From: Pleurostoma richardsiae
Lineage: Eukaryota > Ascomycota > Sordariomycetes > Calosphaeriales > Pleurostomataceae
Length of the DNA: 64,000 nt
NCBI GenBank assembly: GCA_030052745.1
Contig: JANBVO010000006.1
Span: 868,001 to 932,000, forward strand
Reading direction: 5' to 3'
Below are positions 9,625-19,393 of the stretch, one piece after another. Positions within the stretch are counted from its first letter, which is position 1, and each line of letters opens with the position of its first letter. Under the pieces are notes generated by a model that saw nothing but the letters and a program-made list of their open reading frames with translations, did no database searches and was not told the origin of the DNA. The position numbers and the translations under genes are program-made.

Positions 9625-12600
9625 CTAGATGTAGTACATACTATCCTTCAGCCTCTCGTGCACCTTCCGGCTCCTCGCGGCCATCACGCCCGCCGAGCCC
9701 TGCGACCCCGCCACCGACGACGCCCCATCGAACAGCGCCGCCATGTGGACGCGGGCCCGCGTGCACAGTATGTCGGCGTAGTACGCCGGCGGGCAGATGC
9801 TGACCGCCTTGGTGGCGCGGCCGAACAGGTAGCAGATGTCGTGGGTGACCCGCTCGAGCAGGTTAGCCGCCTCGGCAGCGCCGGCGGCCGCGCGGAAGAT
9901 CTCGTCGAGCAGCACGACGTAGCGCGCCGGCTTGGCGGTGCCCTGCAGCGCCGTGTGCGCCGTCAGGAAGAACTCCCAGTAGCGCGCCTGCGTGACGCCG
10001 CGGTCGACGACGGTGCCGTTGCGGACGTTGCGCGATCGGGTGATGGCGTCCTTGGAGGTGGAGGTCGGGTAGAAGCGCGTCTGGTGCCGCTTGACCGAGA
10101 CGATGATGGAGATGCGCGGGAGGCGCGCCCCGCCGCCGCCGCCGGTGCCGTACATCGGCGCGCAGGCGGCGCGGATCAGCGGCAGCTCCCGGTCGAGCAC
10201 CTGCCGGAACTGGCCCTCGGACACGCCGTCGCGGTAGATGATTATGTTCTCCGGGAGCTGCCCCCTGTTGTGGGCGGCCCAGAGCCGCAGGCGCGTGGCG
10301 AAGCCCTCGGTGAGCTGGTCGCTGGCCATCTCGACGCCGCCCTCCTGGTTCCAGCAGTAGGCGGGCCACTGGGCCAGGTGCCGGTCGACGCTGGCCACGA
10401 GGCCGACCTGGCTGGGCAGGCCCTCGGGGTCGAGGCCGAGGTTCGTCGGGTGGATCACGTCCCAGCCCACGACCATGGTCTTGCCTCCCTTGATGATGCT
10501 CAGCTCCTCCTTGAGCGCGTGGTTGATGCCGCCGGACTTCAGGTTGAACTTGAGGGCCACGTTAGCGAAGTAGCTCGTGTTCTGTCTCATCAAGCTCTGC
10601 TTGACCACACAGCAAGTGTGGAAACCCAGCTCGACGTCGCCGAGGTTCTTGACGGCGTTGTACGGCGCGGTTTCTTTGGAGGGCAGCACGACGAGGGCGA
10701 ACTCGGGGAGGCCGTGCCGCAGCTCCAGCTGCTTGAGCCCGGCCCGGATGTCCTCCTCGTATGAGCCGTCGTCGGACTGGATGAGGATGCCCTCGCGTGG
10801 GGACGCCGCGGGTTCCATGTTCAGGCCCAGATCCTGGATGGCGAACTTGCTGAACTCCTCCACCACTGACTGGACGTCAGCCATGTCGTTCGGCCGGCGT
10901 TGGTCCTGGATATAGATCCAGGTCCACTTCTTGATCCTCCTGCCGGGTTTGACGAACTTGAGGTTTTCCATGTTCCAGCTGCCAGTGTCGGTGCCGACGT
11001 CTCTCTTGCCGGTGATTGAGTTGTACACGACGGGCGGCGAGCGTAGCTGACGGCCCTTGACGGTGATGAGCTGTGACCCGACGGTGATGCCGAACTGGCC
11101 CAGGAGGGCGTTGGCCTCGGCATTGAGGCCGAGCACCTCGCGGCCGATGCCGGAGATGGACGTCGCATTCTTGACGGGAGAGCGGCATGCGAAATCGATC
11201 ATGCTGCGAGCCTGATCCGCGGAGAGCCTTCCTTTTACTGACTGCCCCGGGAGCAGTTCACATAGCTCAGCGGGGATGTAGACCGGGTTCGTATTGCTAC
11301 CGGCATTAACGAGAGCGTATCCGGGTTTCAAGTCCACGTCGTATCCTAGATTGAGAAGTGTCAGTCAACCAGTCGAGCGGAGACACGCGAAGCAGTACTG
11401 ACTGGACTTGTAGTAGTGAGACACGGTATAGTACTTCCCCCCTGGTAACTTGGGATTTGCCTGCTGGGGCCTGCCCGGAGCCTTGAGGAAGAAGCTGACC
11501 TGCCCCGGACCGCCATACTTAAAACCGGAAGGGAAGCGAGGACGGTGGTCTCGATCTCTCTTATTGATATCCGAGGCCATTGCAAAACCAGAAATTCCCT
11601 TCTCGACGACTCTTGAGTTCTTCCTCTCGTCAAACATGGTGATCCTGACCCGGGCCTTGGAGATGCTTCTCGACAGCCTATCCAGGCCTTTGTTGAAACT
11701 GAAGGTGTCATTCCCCTTCAGCTGATGGATGTAGTTGAGGCCCATGTTGTCAATCATGTCGCTGATCTTTCCAGAAGGGCGGAAGATGCCGTGCGTGACG
11801 TTGGCATTGAGGAGAAGCCTGCCGGTCGCCGGCCGAACACTCTGGAAATAGCCCCTGATGATGTTGAGCAGTCCCTTGTCCCCAAGCTTGCCAGTCTCGG
11901 CCGCACGGGTGACGGGGAAGAACCGGCCTTTCCCTACAGCAACGACGTCGTTGCTGGCCCGAGGAGTGTGACCCAAGATCACGCCGATGGCGTCAATGGT
12001 GTTTTCGAATTTGGGGAAGGACTGGCCTGCGGAGTCGGCGGGATCACGCATCGTCCTGAGATACTGCTTCAGGTCCACGATGGACGCCTCCGTGGGGCCG
12101 TTGAACTTGACCTCGTACTTTGCGGCTCGGTCGCGGCCCGGCTCCGTGTGCTCGACCTGGATGACGTTGCCATTCGGCAAGTTGAGCGGTCTACGGGACA
12201 CCACCTGACTCTTGAATTCCGTGGCATAAGGGACGCTCTTGTCCAGGCCTTGCAAGGCAATCTCGATAACAGCCTTCAGTTTCTTGCCCTTGGGCTTGTT
12301 GTCGACCTCTGACGCACCCTGAGAAGGCTGGGCGGCAGGTTCGACGCGAGTGACTTCGATGGTATATTTGGCGAACTTGTAGAACTCTTGAGACTCTTTT
12401 ATGGCAAGCTGGAAGTAGTTCGCCCATAGGACTACCTCCTGGCCCCTGGTGCCAAAGGCCGGGCGGCAAGGGAAGAAGCCATTATTCACACTTCCGGCGG
12501 TCCGGGTGGAGGAGAGGGAGACCTGGCCCATCTTGGCAGTCAAGGAGCTAGCAGCCTGCTGTTTGAGGATCTTGTCTTCCAGTATGGTGACAAGAGCGTC

Positions 12601-13075
12601 CGGCTGTGGGATGTTCGTGTTTTGTCTGTGACAAACGTGAGCTTCTCGGACACAAGGTTGTCTCGCCAGCGCAGACATACCCGAATACAAAAGAGGCATC
12701 GCCTTCAAACGGATCTGATCGTCCGCCGAAACCACCGCGGCCTCCACGAGGTCCTCCACGACCTCTCCCGCGATTATCATACCCGCCGCCGAAGCCGCCG
12801 CGGCTTCCGAAGTCGCCTCCACCTCCGCCCCGGCCCCGGCCGGCGCCGTCACCACCACCGCGGTATCCCGAATCCCCCCCACCTCCTCTGCCTCGGCCTC
12901 GGCCCGCGCCGTCACCGCCGCGACCCCCGGACTGCTGACCGCCCCGAAAGCCATAATCGCCTCCACCTCTCCCTCGGCCCCGACCGGCGCCGTCACCACT
13001 ACCGCCCCAGTTCCCGCCCCGGCCGCGTTGAGCACCACCACCTCTAGCGGAGCCACGGCCACGTTGGTCGGACAT
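9625..13075 (-). CDS. qde-2: Argonaute, QDE-2-like small-RNA effector
   Basis: Exons 13075-12681, 12625-11403 and 11345-9625 give 1112 residues; introns are 55 and 57 bases. The first 130 residues are Gly/Arg-rich with many RGG and GRGRGG units, followed by the N, PAZ, MID and PIWI domains. PIWI landmarks include VGWDVIHP (Asp835), IIYRDG (Asp912), KRHQTRFYPT, and RATKAVSICPPAYYAD (Asp1064). The glutamate finger is probably Glu878 or Glu874. That is a DEDD set, with Asp at the place of the animal His as in QDE-2 relatives, so slicing activity is expected. In Neurospora QDE-2 binds small RNAs from Dicer in quelling. A short Gly run (GTGGGGGA) sits between the second and third PIWI motifs. The start ATG at 13075 precedes the RGG head directly. 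It is about 10% longer than Neurospora QDE-2, mainly through the head. Confidence 0.93.
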
Positions 13076-14049
13076 GTCGGGTGTTCTTGCTTAACGAGAT
13101 AAGAAGGGGCTGGTCGCGGAGCTACCCCGGGGTAAGGTTACGGAGCAAAAGAAATTGTAGATCGCGAAGCTAAAGGGGTTGGGGGCGAAAGGGGGAGAAA
13201 CAGTTGGCAAAGACCTAGTTATGTCCGTAATCAGGTCATATACACACTTGCCATGCTGCAGTAGGCGGTTGGTTGTTCTCGTCCTGAAGCAGGGGACGAT
13301 GGCAATCAGGATGCGTATCCTCTGGCTTCAGAACAGGATGATCACTGATTGACTAGTGCTTGGAGTTGCAAACGAGAAGGATGGTCGGCAGGCTGCTGCT
13401 TGCCCGGCCGCCAGGGACAAGGGTGAGAGTTCAGCAGAAACCTGGGACGCTCTAGGAAGGCCCCTTGCTAGTGGGAGTCTCGCTGCATAGTCTTGGGGTC
13501 AAGGCGTTCGTTTGCAGGGCAACTAACCCAGCGAGAAGCTTTGGCACAGTAACGCCTACGTAGATATGAGAACGCAAAGCCGAATGGAGGCCCCGCAGAA
13601 AAAGAAACCGGAGGCATTAATAAAGAATTGAAAGTCTATTTCAATAATGGTGCGTGTTTTGAGGCCTGGCGAGGCCGAATGATGAGTTGGTGGCTGCTGG
13701 GCACCGACTGCGCAAGGCATACTCTCACCCGCCTGCCCATTCACATACGCGAGCAGAGTCATCCTGCAGTCGGCCTCACTAACGTTTGAGGAGGTGTGCA
13801 AGATCGAGAATTGACTCGCGCCAGGCCAGTAGCCAGCGAAGTCAATCAAGCCACCCAACGCCGTGGGAACTGGCCACACGCGGACAGGGGGGATGCCGGC
13901 AACAGGTTCCGGAGGACAGCTGAATAAAGTGACAGTGATTAGCCCGCAGCACTAGCTTCGTTGGACGAGCCCCAGTGCAACCACCACTTGCATTGACGAT
14001 CGCCGTGTCGTGTTTGCTGCAGGTTGCAGAGCTGATCATATGTAGAGCA

Positions 14050-14063
14050 TACTGTGCACAGTA
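14050..14063. repeat. Perfect 14-base palindrome
   Basis: TACTGTGCACAGTA reads the same on both strands. It lies about 975 bases upstream of the Argonaute ATG and resembles the palindrome at 4976-4991. The function is unknown. Confidence 0.45.
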
Positions 14064-14102
14064 GCTATTGCCCGCTGAGTACGTAGGTGCGGCGACGTAT
14101 CA

Positions 14103-14118
14103 CTCTCTCTCTCTCTCT
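14103..14118. repeat. (CT)8 microsatellite
   Basis: Eight perfect CT units in the spacer between Argonaute and glycerol kinase. Confidence 0.9.
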
Positions 14119-15681
14119 TAGATACGTCACGGAGCCACACTGTTAGTGACGTTGGGATAGCCGTCTGTCTGTCTTGCTGCACGTATTTGCCACTGTTACT
14201 ATTGTGCGGACAGATCCCTCCGGAGGCATCTGCTGGCCTCTACAACTTCATCAAGCATGGACAAACTGCATCGGTAAGGGAGAAAGAAGGATGTCCTCCA
14301 GTGTGCAAATCTAAGCGGTGTGAGAGTACTTTAGCAGGAGGGGGTCACCCCGCCGTTTCCGCTCTGCTTCTTCTACGTCCCGTTACTGTGAGAGGGGTAT
14401 TAGTGGCTTCTGCAAACGGATCTGAGGTGCAGCAGCTTCCTCGTGATGCAGTCGACGGGGCGGCGCGGGGCAGACGGGAAGTTAAGTCCTCCGAAGATAG
14501 GAGGTATTACGGGCACGCGAGCAGCAGCGGCGATGGGGAGGGAAGGATGGCCGCCGATGCTCGCATATCTGCCCAACATAGATATTCATTTGATGAAATT
14601 GCTCTAGCTGGAACAGTTGTACGAGGCCGTGGTGGCGGCATACTCTCATCCTGTACAGGCAGAGCAAACAGACCGGACCTGGAGACGGTTGAAGAGAATA
14701 ACGAAACTGGCAGCTCTGACAAGACAAGCGTTGAAGCCGCGGGAGTAGCACGTCTCACCCCTGAGCATCATGCCGAAAGGGTGATGGGGAAAGCCGGCTA
14801 AGGCGCGAACCCTCGCCAGAAGCACACAAGCGGGTGAAGCTATTATAGCTGCCGTGTCGCGCCTCGGTATAATTACGCGCGATGGTTGGGCCAATTCTCC
14901 GTCTCAGCCTCAACTGTCTGAGCCGGTATTCTTTTTGTCTGCTCAGATAGTCATCCGGACCATCTAGGGGTCCTTCTGACGTCGTGCCAATGATACCTCA
15001 ATGGTATCAGTGAATGATGGCAGAGCTGATGACCAACGTAGAGAGGCGAACAGCGTCAGTGATCGAGGGGGTCACGTCAGAGGTGAGGCACTCAATCTTT
15101 ATGACGTTGCCTGGGGCGCGGAGATATGTGGGTAAGGGGGTGGTTAGGAAGGAGGCCGATGATGAAGGCGGAGGAGAGCAGGAGAGGGGATCGAGGGGAT
15201 CGAAGGCAATCGATGGGGGAAGGGAGTTGGAGAAACCCCCAAAAACCGTGAGGCGGCGGTGGAGACTCTCCAACTCCCTCTGGATCGTCAGGCTGTGCAG
15301 AGTGTCGGGGAGCGAGTGTTGGGCCTTCCGAGAGCGTAATCTGAGACTGGAGGAGCCCTGAGGAGCCCCGAGGAGTCAAGTGAGCGGCAGAGAGATTGCA
15401 TGGTTTGCGCTGCAATGGACTACGCGCAAGCAGGATGGCGCTCCTGGAGAATGGGAATGTGGGAAAAGCCAATAATGTCGGCCACAGAGTTTGCCGAGCG
15501 TCATTCAGGGCCTAGCTTCGCCACCAGTTGAACTCATATGACCGCTTTCGACAGATAAGGCCCCGCAAAACCATGTAGGTACAAATTATTTCGGGTCCGG
15601 AGTGCAAGGTTGACCTCATCGAGATCTCCGGCACCATCCGGGCGAGGAACCCAAGCTGCTGCCAAGGGGCGCGCACTCACA

Positions 15682-15699
15682 CTGTCTGTCTGTCTGTCT
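15682..15699. repeat. (CTGT)4 microsatellite
   Basis: Four perfect CTGT units plus CT, about 1 kb upstream of glycerol kinase. Confidence 0.9.
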
Positions 15700-16693
15700 C
15701 ACACACTCGGAGAGACTGCCCCGTCGAAGGCCGACACCTTTTCCGGAGGTTGCGCACCACCGCAGCTGCCAACAAACGGCGCGCGCATCGCGGGAGGGGC
15801 ACAACGCCGCTCCGTTATGCCGCACCTCCGAATTTTTGCGTCCCGGGACCTGTGCATTTCTGTCCTGGTGTTCCAGCGCCGAACGGCCCAAAAATAAGCA
15901 GGGAAACAAGCGCATATCCACATTGATCTAGAATGCTCCCGATGCTCGTCTACGGTCGCACTGGAGAGCATTAGGTGTGTGTCCGTCCCCGGAAGACCCA
16001 GAGTAAAGGGCCCACCTGCGTCAGGTCTAGATCTAGAGATGCGCGCAGCAGACGCCGCCGCCCTGTGCCCGTCCTGCCCGGCTGCCCCTCCGCGACCCCG
16101 CTGCCCCTCTTTCTGCGCTCTCTGCGTCTCTGCTGCGTCTGCACGAAGGCGTGCACTGGAGACCCCGCAATTAATCCTCCAATCGCCGCCGCCTGTCCGT
16201 CCCAAAGCGGTTCCATTCTCGACTGTGCTTGTGACCGTCGCTGGAATTGCGTATCCGCGGCCCAGCTGCTGCTGCTCAGGAGAAAACGCACCGCAACACA
16301 TTCGCCCGCATTCTGGCTGACCAGCAGCAGCGCCGCCTCCCACTCCCACACTCCCACTCTCCCGCCCGCTCGCATTGCAATAAATACCTTGCACACCCTC
16401 CCCGACCTTCTGCTACAATGGAACATCTATACAATTCCGCCCTCTCTCACACCCTCAGAGCTCTCCGCAGAAAACCCTGCCGGCCCCCAACCAACTTAGC
16501 AGCCCTCAGAAGAAACAACTCCAACAACCGTCCCTCCTCCACCTCCTCTTCGTGGCGATTCCGTCCTCCCATCCCGTCTAGCTAGGGTCCGGGGTCTTTC
16601 GACGTACCCCGCGTCAGCCGTTTCCGTGCTACACACACCTCAACTCTCCTCCCGAACTCTCCCACTCCTCCATCTCACTCCTCTGTCGCATCC

Positions 16694-18652
16694 ATGCACA
16701 CTCAGACAACAATGTTAGAACCTACAGTCGTCGCGACTGATATCCCGCTCAGGCTGGCGGCCACCAAGCCCACCGTCGAGATGGTCGAAGATGCACCTGC
16801 AGCTGCTCCATTGGCAGTAGAGAAGCCCAGTATAGAACTGGTCGAGGACCCCGCAGACTTCCGAGCTCACAGCCCCGAGACAAATCGGCACGTAGTTGCC
16901 CTCACTAAGATCGAGGAGCACCTCCCGCAGGGAATCCACGAGACTAAGGAGGAGCTGCGGGAGAACTGGTACGTCGGCAGTATCGACCAGGGGACCACGT
17001 CCAGCAGGTTCCTCATCTTCAACGGCCAAGGCGACCCTGTCGCCATGCACCAGATTGAGTTCGAGAACCTGTATCCCGAGTCAGGGTAAGTTGTCTTCTC
17101 CCTGCCGTCACTCAAAACCCTTCTCCACCCTTTTGGAATCACTTGCTGATGTACACTTCCTTTCTCGCAGATGGCACGAGCATGACCCTCTCGAGCTGTT
17201 AAGATCTGTTGAAGAGTGCATGGAAGGGGCAATGGGCAAGTTCGTCGAGAAGGGCTATTCCAAGGATGACATCCGCGCTATCGGCATCACCAACCAGCGG
17301 GAAACAACCGTTGTATGGGATGCCAACACCGGCGAACCCTTACACAACGCCATCGTGTGGCCCGACACTAGGACCACGAGCCTGGTGCGCGAGCTGAAGG
17401 AGCGCGATGGCGCCGACGACCTGCAGAAAGTCTGCGGTCTTCCCCTTTCCACATACCCCAGCAGTGTGAAGCTGCTCTGGCTGCTCGACAACGTGCCTGC
17501 TGTAAAGCAGGCATACGATGAAGGGCGCTTGGCGTTCGGCACTGTTGACTCGTGGTTAATATACCGCCTCAACGGCGGCGCGGCGGCAGAGAAGCCTGTG
17601 CATGTCACGGACAGCACCAACGCCAGCCGGACCATGTTCATGAACCTGCGCACCCTGCAGTACGATGATACCCTTCTCAAGTTCTTCGGTGTCGACAAGA
17701 CCAAAATTCGCCTCCCCACCATTGTCCCCTCGTCCTGTAACGAGTCCTTCGGCAAAGTCGCCAACGGCGCTCTAGCCGGCGTCAAGATCGCCGGCTGCCT
17801 GGGCGACCAGTCCAGTGCACTCGTGGGCCAGTGCGGGTTCACACCCGGCAGCGCCAAGAACACATACGGCACCGGCTGTTTCCTGCTGTACAACGTAGGT
17901 ACCGAGCCCGTGATATCCGACGCCGGCCTGCTCTCCACGGTAGCGTACGACTTTGGTCAGGGTCGGAAGGCCGTGTACGCGCTCGAGGGCAGCATCGCTG
18001 TCGCTGGAGCCGGCGTCAAGTTCCTGTCGCAGAACCTGGGCTTTTTCGACGAGTCGGCGCAGATCACCGAGGTGGCCGAGACGGTCAAGGACAACGGCGG
18101 CGTCGTCTTCGTTACCGCGTTCAGCGGCCTGTTCGCGCCGTACTGGATCGACGACGCCAAGGGCACGCTCTGTAAGCTTACTATCCTCCTCAAGCCAACC
18201 CGTCAAAAAGACGTCCGAGCTAATAAATTGCTACAGTCGGCATCACCCAGCACACGCAGAAGGGCCACATCGCCCGCGCGACGCTGGAGGCGACGTGCTT
18301 CCAGACCAAGGCGATCCTGGACGCGATGGAGCAGGACTCGGGCCAGAAGCTGGAGACGCTCGCCGTCGACGGCGGCCTCTCCAACAGCGACCTGTGTATG
18401 CAGACGCAGGCCGACATCAGCGGCATCGAGGTCGACCGCCCGGCTATGCGCGAGACCACGGCCCTGGGCGCGGCCATCGCGGCCGGCCTGGCCACGGGCG
18501 TGTGGCGCGAGCTCGAGGACCTGCGGCTCGTCAACCAGAACAACCGCAAGCAGTTCCTGCCCACCATCGACAAGGAGACGAGCGGCAAGATGTTCCGGAA
18601 GTGGGAGCAGGCCGTCGATATGAGCAGGGGGTGGATGAGGGATACGGCCTGA
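16694..18652 (+). CDS. gut1: Glycerol kinase
   Basis: Exons 16694-17085, 17171-18171 and 18237-18652 give 602 residues; introns are 85 and 65 bases. It phosphorylates glycerol to sn-glycerol-3-phosphate, feeding glycolysis and lipid synthesis. The FGGY-family signatures are clear: SIDQGTTSSRF (about 96-106, ATP-binding start), GITNQRETTVVWD, TDSTNASRT, YGTGCF, APYWIDDAKG, and the second FGGY signature VDGGLSNSD. The 94-residue head before the kinase core is not part of the catalytic fold. It contains an imperfect repeat, KPTVEMVEDA (25-34) and KPSIELVEDP (44-53). A second in-frame ATG at codon 7 could also serve as start. It faces the acyltransferase gene tail to tail, which uses its product. 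Confidence 0.95.
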
Positions 18653-19393
18653 GCGTCGGCCGTCATCTATGCTGCTGAAGAAGACCTGATTGTGACGTTC
18701 CGTCTCAGTTGACATGTCCCCCGCGATGACGGGAAGCTGATGGAGGTGGACTTGCATCACTGATTGATACCTGGGAACTTTTTTAATGACCTTTTTACAT
18801 AGATTATGACGAAGCGTACGTGCGCGGCAGTTAGGGTTTCATGGCGGGTAATGGGGCCAAGGGGACGTGGGATGGGAATGATTCCCCCTGTAGTGATAGT
18901 TTACATTACCTGATGACCTGCGGGAGTCAAGGCGATAGTAGCAATAATGAATACACGAACATCAAATAATCTTCTCACTTCTCTCGTATCAGCCTACACA
19001 GTTGTCTCCTAGAGGCGTAAAGTGAAGTAAGTGGTGCTGTTCATAGATAAAATTCTAAGTCAAACCGTCGGCTGGTGAAGGTCGTCAGGAGAAAAATGAA
19101 CAAATGATTTGACTGATATTACCCGTCCTCCTGAATCGGGCTTGTATTGGGTATCTATCAGGTAGACATGAAACACACAGATGCGGAAACTAGGTAGGTA
19201 AAGAGGAACCGACCCATCGAAAGCAGACATGCCACCCAGAAGATAACCGCGCGGAAGATAGCCACCAGAGCGCGAGAACGGCACGGCCGCAATCCAATCT
19301 TCCCACAGCCCTCAGACATTCCCAACTAAAGGGGGGTTAAGACACGAGGGCAAACAAGAAGCACACAGAGAGAGAAGGAAGAGAGAGAAAGAA
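18653..19393. other. Convergent spacer, glycerol kinase and acyltransferase
   Basis: The 741 bases hold the 3' ends of two converging genes and are AT-richer than the flanks, as 3' regions often are. I see no gene. Confidence 0.6.

Larger units (their letters stand above)
13076..16693. other. Long divergent spacer, Argonaute to glycerol kinase
   Basis: This 3.6 kb carries the promoters and leaders of both genes. The last 700 bases are pyrimidine-rich, as in fungal 5' leaders, with an AATAAATA block near 16379-16386. The longest frame (14187-14801, 204 codons) starts at TTG and shows no known domain. Simple repeats and a palindrome are listed separately. No gene is supported. Confidence 0.5.

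Noticed and set aside
12606-12938. Pro-rich frame on the + strand opposite the Argonaute head
   Set aside because: It is the antisense of Gly/Arg repeats, which automatically reads as Pro-rich sequence.
14187-14801. 204-codon frame on the + strand
   Set aside because: It starts at TTG, lacks a domain and has no fungal-like codon bias; it lies in a long promoter spacer.
15351-15376. GAGGAGCC repeated about three times
   Set aside because: It is too short and simple to support a function.
17209-18760. Several long frames overlapping glycerol kinase in other frames and on the other strand
   Set aside because: They are shadows produced by GC-rich third positions of the real exons.
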